Of a stretch of 32,152 nucleotides of DNA, positions 1 through 6,081 are shown one piece after another (position 1 is the stretch's first letter; each line of letters begins with the position of its first letter). The notes beneath the pieces are model-generated. The model was not told where the DNA came from. It did not search any database and saw only the letters and a list, made by a program, of their open reading frames with translations. Location: contig JBAUID010000203.1 of the NCBI GenBank assembly GCA_049680625.1, positions 1 through 32,152 on the forward strand. Direction: 5' to 3'. The stretch is from JAUIAI01 sp049680625 (lineage in GTDB: Bacteria > Pseudomonadota > Gammaproteobacteria > Burkholderiales > Burkholderiaceae_E). Position numbers and translations under genes: made by a program.

Positions 1-195
1 TTAGTTCGAGAAATTTCATTGCGCGTCGTGCATAGTAGCGTCCGTACCTATCGTACTTTATACACCGTGATTGTGACGGATGTTATCCAGCGTCAGTTGC
101 TTTGGTTTGAATAATCGTCTGTTGGTGGTTTCATCTTCTGGCAAAGCACAAACATAATGTGATCCCAGTTCGCGGGCTTGCCCTCCCAGTGGCAA

Positions 196-717
196 TCAGC
201 GGTGGTAGGGGTTCAGATCTACGCCGTGATCCGGGCTTTGATCACCTCGCTTCCTGATTAAGCTCTGACGCAAAAGCGTTTCAGCGGGAACGCTCACCCG
301 AACCTGGTAGCGGTCGGCGGTGCGGGCGTCGCCGGCATGCGTGTTTAACGATAGTTCGGCCATTTTGGCCAGGGCATCGGCCGCGGTTGTCCGGAAGGTA
401 TCGTCAATTTCATTGTTGTCGGGTGGTTCGCGCAGGGGGTCCAGTGCCTGCATAAACACGGCACCTTGGTCGGCGGTTAGTCGGCCACGTATCACCAGCA
501 TGCCGTCGTCATCAAAGTAGCAAGACAGCTCTCGACTATGGAACACTTGTGCCGGGTTGAGCGTGGCTTGCACCTGCCGATAGTGGCGAACGACTCTTTC
601 GACATGGCTGGCGGTGCCGCCGAAAGCGACCTCGAGTAAATCGCGTTCGTTTTGTGGCGTGGCAACCCGGGTAAGGGCACGAACCTTCGAGTAACTGATG
701 CGCCCAGCCTGGAATGC
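196..717 (-). pseudogene. Decayed DUF222 / 13E12-repeat HNH endonuclease fragment
   Basis: Read on the minus strand from about 717 down to a TGA at 196-198, this frame gives the typical middle of the DUF222 (13E12 repeat) family: AGRISYSKVRALTRVAT, then a GTASHVERVVRHYRQV segment, then GRLTADQGAVFMQALD. Complete relatives are several hundred residues long, with roughly 100 residues before this block and a C-terminal HNH nuclease domain after it. Both are missing. Upstream of 717 the frame becomes a lysine-rich low-complexity stretch with a stop near 777 and no convincing start. At the other end the frame stops right after the DUF222 core. I see no HNH cysteine or histidine motif in the remaining 195 bases; read past the TGA, the same frame stays open to a TAA at 58-60 but gives nothing recognisable. 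These genes are often multicopy, so a dead copy is plausible. The family call is confident and the pseudogene status is likely. Confidence 0.75.
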
Positions 718-873
718 GGCGTGTTTTTTTTGGGGCGTGTTTTTCCGGGCGTTTTTGTACGGTTGTTTTTGGTTTTAAGGACTGGGGGAAATTCACAATC
801 AGCGCATTTTTGCTGTCCGCGTGCAGCCCGTGTCTCCCGTCTTCGCTAAGCGACCTGCGCCGGTGCGGCGGTT

Positions 874-896
874 GGGTTCGGGGGGGCGGGGGGGGG
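874..896 (+). other. G-tract with G-quadruplex potential in the leader of the next gene
   Basis: A GGG is followed three bases later by seven G and, after one C, nine more G, all about 80 bases upstream of the ATG at 978. Four or more GGG runs lie within 23 bases, enough for a G-quadruplex on the plus strand. Just upstream (721-777) the plus strand is rich in T runs. Homopolymers like this also invite slippage and sequencing error, so run lengths may be unreliable. No gene is visible between 718 and 977. Confidence 0.4.
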
Positions 897-977
897 CTCA
901 ATGGAGTGGGTATCGACGGGCCGGCGTCAACTGATGCCATTATCGGTATATTGCCCGTAATCTTGGAGTGCAATCCG

Positions 978-1673
978 ATGGTCATGACAGTTTTTTCTCA
1001 ACCTGGATGGAAAAATCCGGTTGGCCACTTCGTGAGATTGACGGCCCTTCTTCTGGCGCTTTGCCTGCCGCAACCTGGCGTTGCGCAGCAAGCCCCCGAT
1101 ATTAAGTTTCAGCGTATTCCGGTGCAGTTCATTGCGGCCCTGGGTGACCCGGGTGCCACTAGTGGGGACAATGCTCAGCTATGGGGTATCTGGCGCGAAG
1201 ACCCGGGCCCACGCGGCGTTTCTTTGCATTACCTGCACAGGTTGACAGAAAAGAACCGCGTTACCCCGGCGGGCTGGCAGTTCGACCCCAACGAATGGTG
1301 GTTGGAAGAGAACGGGTTGGTCATGGAAAGACCAAGCGTCCCGTTGCCGCCGGGCAATTACCTGGTGACCGGTGATCGCGAGACGACGGCAGTGCTCACG
1401 ATAGAAAAAACTAAAGGAACAGGCAAAGCAGATACCAGTGGTCCGACGCGCTGGACGCTCCACAGCGGTGCGAAACTTCACGACGTGACCCACCTGGGCT
1501 GCCGTTCGGCGCGCTATACGCCGTTAACTGCCGCAGGCTCGACTTGTTCGCCAGCACAGGCGCCGGTCGAAGAATTCCGGGTTGACCCGGGCGCTGAGAT
1601 GCCGCCGGTGCCGGGTTGCCAGAAGCAGGACTTTGCGGTGTTGTTTGTGGTTGGTATCGCGCCCTTGCAGTAG
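978..1673 (+). CDS. Secreted protein of unknown function
   Basis: The 231-residue product begins with a short n-region, a hydrophobic core (LTALLLALCLP) and a likely signal peptidase site near GVAQQ, so it should be exported. The mature part contains FIAALGDPGATSGDNAQLWG, EDPGPRGVSL, EWWLEENGLVME, NYLVTGDRETTAVLTI and a THLGCRSARYTP segment with several cysteines. I remember this pattern from conserved hypothetical exported proteins of proteobacteria, but I know of no assigned function. The start at 978 was chosen because GGAG at 965-968 sits nine bases upstream and the signal peptide follows directly. The frame is open further upstream, but that extension is low complexity. No operon partner is obvious: the next gene begins about 100 bases later behind its own hairpin. 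The gene is real with high confidence; its function is unknown. Confidence 0.8.
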   Translation: MVMTVFSQPGWKNPVGHFVRLTALLLALCLPQPGVAQQAPDIKFQRIPVQFIAALGDPGATSGDNAQLWGIWREDPGPRGVSLHYLHRLTEKNRVTPAGWQFDPNEWWLEENGLVMERPSVPLPPGNYLVTGDRETTAVLTIEKTKGTGKADTSGPTRWTLHSGAKLHDVTHLGCRSARYTPLTAAGSTCSPAQAPVEEFRVDPGAEMPPVPGCQKQDFAVLFVVGIAPLQ

Positions 1674-1748
1674 TTTTGGATTGATCGCATTAGGCCTGCT
1701 GCGTAGTCGATCGGGGGGATTGACCGCCCCCAGCGTATCTGGTGTGAT

Positions 1749-1772
1749 GGGCTCTCACTATTCAGGGAGCCC
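1749..1772 (+). promoter_or_regulatory. Hairpin over the ribosome binding site of the SnoaL-like gene
   Basis: GGGCTC (1749-1754) and GAGCCC (1767-1772) are perfect inverted arms with a 12-base loop. The Shine-Dalgarno sequence GGGAG (1764-1768) lies at the loop/3'-arm junction and the ATG follows at 1777. The geometry would let the stem mask ribosome binding. No T-run follows, so it is not a classical terminator. Function is inferred. Confidence 0.4.
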
Positions 1773-1776
1773 CATC

Positions 1777-2187
1777 ATGACCATATTAGAAAACGCTAAT
1801 CAGTTTTTCGACGCATGTGAAACCGGTAAAGGCTGGGCGGCTTGCAAAGCCTGGTGCCACCCCGGTGCAACTTTCAGTGCGCAGGCCGACGCGTTGGCCG
1901 AAGTGTCAACCGTCGAACAATACGCGGAGTGGATGAAAGGCTTGCTTGGCCCGGTGCCCGATGGGCATTACGAACTTAAGGCTATGTCGCTGGATGACAA
2001 AAGACAGATAGTGACGGCGTTTGCTGTTTTTCACGGCACGCACACGGTTGACGGGCCGGTACCTGCAACCAACAAAACTGTTGCCGCAGACTACGTTTAT
2101 GCGATGCAGTTCGAAGGTGAAAAAATTACTCACATGACGAAGATCTGGAATGACGGGCATTCGTTAAAGCAACTGGGTTGGGCTTAG
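1777..2187 (+). CDS. SnoaL-like / NTF2-fold small protein
   Basis: A 136-residue protein with the pattern of the SnoaL-like (NTF2 superfamily) fold: an N-terminal helix (ILENANQFFDACETGKG), WCHPGATFSAQ, a helix with EQYAEWMKGLLGPVPDGHYE, and a C-terminal strand set ending YVYAMQFEGEKITHMTKIWND. Members are cone-shaped proteins with a ligand pocket. Some are polyketide cyclases, hydrolases or isomerases, and many have no known reaction, so a specific activity cannot be assigned. The ATG at 1777 is preceded by GGGAG with an eight-base spacer; the longer upstream frame has no such support. The stop lies in a 15-bp tandem repeat. It is on the same strand as the downstream TetR gene with a gap of about 140 bases, so it may or may not belong to the catabolic island. 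Confidence 0.75.
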   Translation: MTILENANQFFDACETGKGWAACKAWCHPGATFSAQADALAEVSTVEQYAEWMKGLLGPVPDGHYELKAMSLDDKRQIVTAFAVFHGTHTVDGPVPATNKTVAADYVYAMQFEGEKITHMTKIWNDGHSLKQLGWA

Positions 2188-2219
2188 AAGGGTTGGGCTC
2201 AGAGGGGTAAGGCTTAGTT
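2175..2219 (+). repeat. Three 15-bp tandem units spanning a stop codon
   Basis: Units at 2175-2189, 2190-2204 and 2205-2219 all follow the pattern GGGTTGGGCTTAGAA. The second differs from the first at two positions and the third at four. The first unit contains the TAG stop of the SnoaL-like gene. Because 15 is a multiple of three, the later copies stay in frame. In the second copy the TAG has become CAG, and in the third it is TAG again. Confidence 0.85.
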
Positions 2220-2236
2220 AGCTGACTTTGCAAACC

Positions 2237-2263
2237 TATTCGCTATCAATTGCGTGGCGAATA
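2237..2263 (+). promoter_or_regulatory. Inverted repeat upstream of the TetR gene, possible autoregulatory operator
   Basis: TATTCGC (2237-2243) and GCGAATA (2257-2263) form perfect seven-base arms separated by 13 bases, 65-91 bases before the preferred TetR start. A TAGAAT that could serve as a -10 overlaps the right arm (2262-2267), but no good -35 is visible. The site could bind the TetR protein or form a hairpin. It does not share sequence with the palindrome at 2995-3010, which weakens the idea that one protein binds both. Confidence 0.35.
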
Positions 2264-2327
2264 GAATATTGGGTACAACAAGAGCGGTCGCTGCATGGCG
2301 ATCAGAGGTCGGCTATATTCTGTGCTT

Positions 2328-2930
2328 ATGGTGCAGACGAAAAAAGCAGAAGTGCGCGATGCGATTTTAAAATCGGCCCGACAACTATTTAATACCCGGG
2401 GTTACCACGGCGCGTCGATGGCACAAATAGCGGCTGATGCCGGTGTTTCTGCGGCCAATATATACGTGTATTTTGGTTCTAAACTGGAAGTCTTGTTCGC
2501 CATTTACGACCCGTGGTTGCGGGCCCGGCTTTTGCGTCTAGAAGACGAATTGCAACGGGTTGAACCAGGTCAGACTCAGTTGCGATTTATTCTGAAGACG
2601 CTGTGGGTCGATATCCCGTCGGAAGAAAATGGTTTTGCGAACAACCTGATGCAAGCCTTGTCCAGCGTCACCCCGGCCGACCCGTATTCGCGCGAACTGT
2701 TAAGCTGGACGAAGCGAAAAATAACCGCACTGATCGCCGGGGCACTGCCGTCAAACCGCCGCTTTCTGGTGCGCGATGACGGGCTTGCGCATATTTTGTT
2801 GATGGCCTTCGACGGATTTGCGCTCAATCAGCATCTTGACGGCGATGCCGCCAAGGCCGAACAAACACTGGATACGATGCTCATGATGCTTGGCGGTTTT
2901 CAGGATGATGGCGGGGTAAGTCAACTGTAA
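2328..2930 (+). CDS. TetR/AcrR-family transcriptional regulator
   Basis: A 200-residue TetR-type repressor. The N-terminal DNA-binding part is classical: AILKSARQLFNTRGYHGASM, then IAADAGVSAANIYVYFGSK, with the recognition helix around residues 40-48 and the usual YxYFxSK turn. The C-terminal part is a variable all-helical ligand-binding region (WVDIPSEENGFANNLMQAL and beyond) that does not reveal the ligand. I prefer the ATG at 2328 because it places seven to ten residues before helix 1, as is normal. An in-frame ATG at 2295 would add 11 residues, and neither start has a strong ribosome binding site. The gene lies directly upstream of the NicX-type operon in the same orientation, and a palindrome sits between the -35 and -10 of that operon's candidate promoter. 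A role as local repressor relieved by a pathway compound is therefore a reasonable inference. Confidence 0.85.
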   Translation: MVQTKKAEVRDAILKSARQLFNTRGYHGASMAQIAADAGVSAANIYVYFGSKLEVLFAIYDPWLRARLLRLEDELQRVEPGQTQLRFILKTLWVDIPSEENGFANNLMQALSSVTPADPYSRELLSWTKRKITALIAGALPSNRRFLVRDDGLAHILLMAFDGFALNQHLDGDAAKAEQTLDTMLMMLGGFQDDGGVSQL

Positions 2931-2939
2931 TCCGGTAGC

Positions 2940-2961
2940 AACCCCGCAGTAACCCCGCAGT
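2940..2961 (+). repeat. 11-bp tandem duplication after the TetR stop
   Basis: AACCCCGCAGT occurs twice head to tail (2940-2950 and 2951-2961), beginning nine bases after the TetR stop codon. The copies are identical. Confidence 0.8.
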
Positions 2962-2985
2962 CCCCTTGGTCAGCACTGCGCTACA

Positions 2986-3015
2986 TTGACATGCTGTTCA
3001 ATAACGAACAATAAT
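2986..3015 (+). promoter_or_regulatory. Candidate sigma70 promoter with embedded palindromic operator
   Basis: A perfect -35 box TTGACA (2986-2991) is followed after 18 bases by AATAAT (3010-3015), one mismatch from the -10 consensus. Between the boxes lies TGTTC-AATAAC-GAACA (2995-3010), perfect five-base arms with a six-base centre. This is where a repressor such as a TetR protein would block RNA polymerase. The expected transcript would start about 70 bases before the ATG at 3089 and could cover the whole 3089-13878 gene run. Promoter and operator roles are inferred from sequence only. Confidence 0.6.
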
Positions 3016-3088
3016 CGGTTTAGGTCGGCGTCAGCCCGACGCAAGCCAGTGGCCAGTCAACGGTCCGCGACAACAAAGGGGGGTTCCG

Positions 3089-4171
3089 ATGATTCATTCG
3101 GCCATACGTCCGCAGGAGATGAACCCGGCAAAGCTGGGCATGTTGTACAAGCGGCAGTTTGAAATGTCCCGCGTCAAGGCTGGCGAAACGATTTGTTGCA
3201 TCAGCGATCTGTCGACTCGTCGTGAATACATTCAGGCATCGTTCGCCGCAGCTGACGAACTGGGCGCTGACGTCTACGAGATGTGTGTTAACTCGATTCC
3301 GGGTTGGACCAAGGTCGGTGTGCCGACCATTGGCCAATGTAAAGGGACGCTTGAGGCTGTACTGAAAGCCGATGTCATTGTCATCTTCCATGTCCCGCTG
3401 TTTACCAAATGGCTGAAACAAGTCATGGACGCGGGTGTCCGGGTGCTAATGATTATCGATGCACCCGACGATCTCGAGCAGCTTCAGTCACCGCCTGGCC
3501 TCAAAGAGGCCTGTCAATATGCAGACAAGTTGTATTCGGCCACTCGCGATGTACACGTGACATCAGCCGCCGGTACCGATTTGCGCTTTAGCCGTGGCGA
3601 ATATCCGGTCATGACGCAATGGGGAATTGCTGACGAGCCGGGCCATTTTGACCATTGGGGTGCAGGCCATATCCACACGTTTCCAAACGAGGGTTCGGCT
3701 AACGGCACGGTTGTGTTCCAGCCTGGTGATATCGTGATCCTGCCGTTTTGCCGTTATATCCAGGATGCGGTTCACCTGGAAGTCCGTGATGGATTTATTC
3801 GTTCTATTGAAGGTGGGCTTGACGCCAAGCTGATGCGCGACTGGCTCGGTGACAACCGCGAGAATGATGATGACATGGACCCATACGCGCTGTCTCACCT
3901 GGGTTGGGGCCTGAACCCGCAGGCGCTTTGGTACAACATCGCCTTGAACGGTGATGCACCGGAGCGCAGCCGCGCTGCGGCGCGGACCTTTCCCGGTAAC
4001 TTTTTGTTCTCTACCGGGCCCAATACTCAGGGCGGTGGCAAACGGACTACCCGCGGGCACTATGATGTGCCGATGCGCGATTGCACAATAACGCTCGACG
4101 GTACGACGATCATCGACGACGGAAAAATTATTGATCCGGCGATGCGCGTTGACCGTGTGCGAATCACCTGA
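3089..4171 (+). CDS. NicX-family ring-cleaving dioxygenase (2,5-dihydroxypyridine 5,6-dioxygenase-like)
   Basis: The 360-residue protein matches the length and motif order of NicX, the Fe(II) extradiol-type enzyme that opens 2,5-dihydroxypyridine to N-formylmaleamate in aerobic nicotinate breakdown. Shared signatures include GIADEPGHFDHW, TFPNEGSANGTVV, LSHLGWGLNP, NFLFSTGPNT and GHYDVPMRD. From memory, the iron ligands of Pseudomonas putida NicX are H265, H318 and D320; the aligned residues here are H270, H324 and D326, all present with matching spacing. The fold is related to M29 aminopeptidases, and automated labels may say aminopeptidase. The first 90 residues differ clearly from my memory of NicX, so the substrate may be another hydroxylated N-heterocycle. 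A strong ribosome binding site (AAGGGGGG) precedes the ATG. It is the first gene of the operon, followed nine bases later by the CoxG-like gene. Confidence 0.75.
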   Translation: MIHSAIRPQEMNPAKLGMLYKRQFEMSRVKAGETICCISDLSTRREYIQASFAAADELGADVYEMCVNSIPGWTKVGVPTIGQCKGTLEAVLKADVIVIFHVPLFTKWLKQVMDAGVRVLMIIDAPDDLEQLQSPPGLKEACQYADKLYSATRDVHVTSAAGTDLRFSRGEYPVMTQWGIADEPGHFDHWGAGHIHTFPNEGSANGTVVFQPGDIVILPFCRYIQDAVHLEVRDGFIRSIEGGLDAKLMRDWLGDNRENDDDMDPYALSHLGWGLNPQALWYNIALNGDAPERSRAAARTFPGNFLFSTGPNTQGGGKRTTRGHYDVPMRDCTITLDGTTIIDDGKIIDPAMRVDRVRIT

Positions 4172-4180
4172 GTAATTGGC

Positions 4181-4669
4181 GTGCAAATCGAACAGACCTT
4201 CGAAGTTGCTGCCGATCAGAACCGTGTCTGGGCCTTGATGCGCGACCCGGCACAGATGGTTACTTGCATTCCCGGGTGCGAGTCGATTGAAGCAACCGGG
4301 CCAGATCAGTACCAGGCGGTGATAGCGGTCGCCGTTGGCCCGATCAAGGCGCGCTTTTCTCTGGCCGTCAATATTGTTGAAGAATCGCCACCGTCGCATG
4401 TCAAAACGCAAATGCGAGGTGACGAAGGCGGGCGTGCCAGCCTGATCCAGTCGGTTAACGACGTGCGTTTGGCCCCGGTGGATGACAATCACACCCGGGT
4501 TACCTATGTATCGACGGTTGACATCAGCGGCCGGCTTGGTCGGTACGGGTCGGGCATGATGCAAAAACTGGCCAATCGTCTTGGCACGCAGTTTCAAACC
4601 GCGTTTTGCGCGTTGGCTGAAGCGACTGCGGCCACTGACGCTGACGAATCAGGGAAATCCAATGGCTGA
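4181..4669 (+). CDS. CoxG-like SRPBCC protein associated with molybdenum hydroxylase
   Basis: A 162-residue SRPBCC-fold protein of the CoxG (carbon monoxide dehydrogenase subunit G) type: FEVAADQNRVWALMRDPAQM, VTCIPGCESIE, VAVGPIKARFSL, GEGG-like DEGGRASL and a C-terminal helix with MMQKLANRLGTQF. In CO-oxidising bacteria CoxG is linked to anchoring the Mo dehydrogenase at the cytoplasmic membrane. Relatives accompany many other Mo hydroxylases that act on N-heterocycles and aromatic compounds. There is no signal peptide, so the protein should be cytoplasmic or membrane-associated. The start is GTG at 4181, nine bases after the dioxygenase stop, and no better start is visible. The three Mo hydroxylase subunits follow directly, which supports a functional partnership. 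Confidence 0.8.
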   Translation: MQIEQTFEVAADQNRVWALMRDPAQMVTCIPGCESIEATGPDQYQAVIAVAVGPIKARFSLAVNIVEESPPSHVKTQMRGDEGGRASLIQSVNDVRLAPVDDNHTRVTYVSTVDISGRLGRYGSGMMQKLANRLGTQFQTAFCALAEATAATDADESGKSNG

Positions 4670-4678
4670 ATCGAATTC

Positions 4679-5563
4679 ATGAAAACCTCCCGGGCAATGT
4701 ATCAGCCGACAACGGTTGAAGATGCCGTTGCTTTGCTGGCCGAGGCCGGTGAAGAAGGCCGGGTGCTGGCTGGCGGGGCTACCCTGGTTGCGTTGATGAA
4801 TGCTCGCCTGGTAACACCGCGATGCCTGGTCAGCTTGCAGGCAATCGATGAACTGCGCGAACTGAGCCGGGCGGCTGATGGTTCGGTACGTATCGGCGCA
4901 ATGCGTCGCCATCGGCAAACTGCCTTCGAAAGTGATTTGCAGGCTGGGCATCAAGTTGTCTCGAAGGCCGCTGCCCAAATCGCCAATCCGCCGGTGCGCA
5001 ACATGGGCACGATTGGCGGGTCACTGGGTTTTGCCGATCCGGCAGCCGACTATCCGACCGCGTTGGTTGCTGCCAATGCCGAGCTGGAGTTAGCCGGCCC
5101 CGCCGGCCGACGCCGCTTACCGATTGCCGACTATTTGCTGGGTTGGTATGAAACGGCGCTCGAACCGGGCGAAATTATTACTGCTGTGTTGTTGCCGGCG
5201 CCGCAGCCCGGGTCGGTAGGTCATTACGAAAAATTATGTCGGGTCAGCGGCGACTTTGCTTTGGCTGCGATTGCGGTGGTGATGACAAAAGCCGACGATG
5301 GAGCTTTGAGCGCGGTGCGTGTTGCGGTTGGTGGATGTGGCGGCGCGCCGGTTCGTGTCGAAGAAGCCGAGAACGTGCTGGTCGCAGGCCAGCTGGATGA
5401 CGCCTCGGTTAAGCGGGCAGGTGAGTTGCTGCAAGCGGCGCTTGACCCGGTGGATGATGTGCGCGCCAGCGCTCAATATCGAATTCAGGTGGTGCCGCGC
5501 TTGTTGCGTCGCGCCCTGGATCGCATTGTAGATCGCAGCACGCAAGTTGCCGGGGCCAGCTGA
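4679..5563 (+). CDS. Molybdenum hydroxylase FAD-binding medium subunit (CoxM/XdhB-type)
   Basis: The 294-residue protein is the flavin subunit of a xanthine oxidase-family enzyme. It passes electrons from the 2Fe-2S subunit to an acceptor. The two FAD signatures are visible: LAGGATLVALMNARL (residues 30-44) and RNMGTIGGSLGFADPAADYP (107-126). A C-terminal CO dehydrogenase flavoprotein-like part contains VAVGGCGGAPVRV and an arginine-rich end (VVPRLLRRALDR). Length is normal for a separate medium subunit. The start at 4679 lacks a clear ribosome binding site; an ATG six codons downstream (4697) is possible. The stop overlaps the start of the 2Fe-2S gene (TGATG), typical of translational coupling. 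The order medium-small-large is that of the cox genes. Confidence 0.9.
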   Translation: MKTSRAMYQPTTVEDAVALLAEAGEEGRVLAGGATLVALMNARLVTPRCLVSLQAIDELRELSRAADGSVRIGAMRRHRQTAFESDLQAGHQVVSKAAAQIANPPVRNMGTIGGSLGFADPAADYPTALVAANAELELAGPAGRRRLPIADYLLGWYETALEPGEIITAVLLPAPQPGSVGHYEKLCRVSGDFALAAIAVVMTKADDGALSAVRVAVGGCGGAPVRVEEAENVLVAGQLDDASVKRAGELLQAALDPVDDVRASAQYRIQVVPRLLRRALDRIVDRSTQVAGAS

Positions 5564-6081
5564 TGAATCAGAACCAGAATCAATCGAATAGTCCGGGCGA
5601 CAAAAACGCCGTCCCTGATAAGGTATCACTTGTTGTCAACGGCCACGAGAAATTGGTGAGTGGCGGTAGTTTTGAAACATTGCTGACCGTGTTGCGAGAC
5701 CAGCTCGGACTAACCGGTACCAAGCGCGGTTGTAATCAAGGTGTCTGCGGCGCATGCACAGTATTAGTTGACGGTGAACCGATGCGATCCTGTCTGAGCC
5801 TGGCCGCCAACTGCGCGACCCGCCGCATCGACACTGTCGAAGGTCTGGCGGTCAATGGGAAGCTGGTGGCAATTCAGCAGGCATTGATCGACGAGAACGC
5901 GGTCCAATGCGGCTTTTGTACTTCGGGCATGGTGTTAACCGCCCATGCTTTTTTAAAGGAGCACCCGTCTCCGTCGATTGATGAGATTCGCACGGCTCTG
6001 TCCGGCAACCTGTGTCGCTGTTCGGGCTATCGCAAGATCATTGATGCGGTGGCGCGTTCCGTCACTTCGGAGGGGGCGTAA
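5563..6081 (+). CDS. Molybdenum hydroxylase 2Fe-2S small subunit (CoxS/XdhC-type)
   Basis: A 172-residue iron-sulfur subunit with both clusters. The plant-ferredoxin-like site is GCNQGVCGACTVLVDG with ligands C57, C62, C65 and C77. The C-terminal all-helical site is QCGFCTSGM (C116, C119) and NLCRCSGY (C151, C153). It carries electrons from the molybdenum centre to FAD. The first 20 residues are an unusual polar tail rich in Asn and Gln (MNQNQNQSN), encoded by six-base near-repeats; it is not part of the fold. The start overlaps the upstream stop and the end overlaps the large-subunit start (TAATG), so all three subunits are tightly coupled. Confidence 0.93.
   Translation: MNQNQNQSNSPGDKNAVPDKVSLVVNGHEKLVSGGSFETLLTVLRDQLGLTGTKRGCNQGVCGACTVLVDGEPMRSCLSLAANCATRRIDTVEGLAVNGKLVAIQQALIDENAVQCGFCTSGMVLTAHAFLKEHPSPSIDEIRTALSGNLCRCSGYRKIIDAVARSVTSEGA

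Noticed and set aside
1..195. Continuation of the endonuclease or a separate small gene at the window start
   Set aside because: Read past the TGA, the frame stays open for about 45 codons, but no HNH motif, start or ribosome binding site could be seen.
3089..4171. M29 leucyl aminopeptidase as the function of the NicX-like gene
   Set aside because: The fold is related, but the conserved blocks and aligned iron ligands fit NicX, and the neighbours are oxidative catabolic genes.
3563..4597. Long minus-strand open frame (344 codons) opposite the NicX-like and CoxG-like genes
   Set aside because: It has no recognisable motifs, is rich in Arg/His/Pro as expected for an antisense frame of GC-rich genes, and overlaps two well-supported genes.
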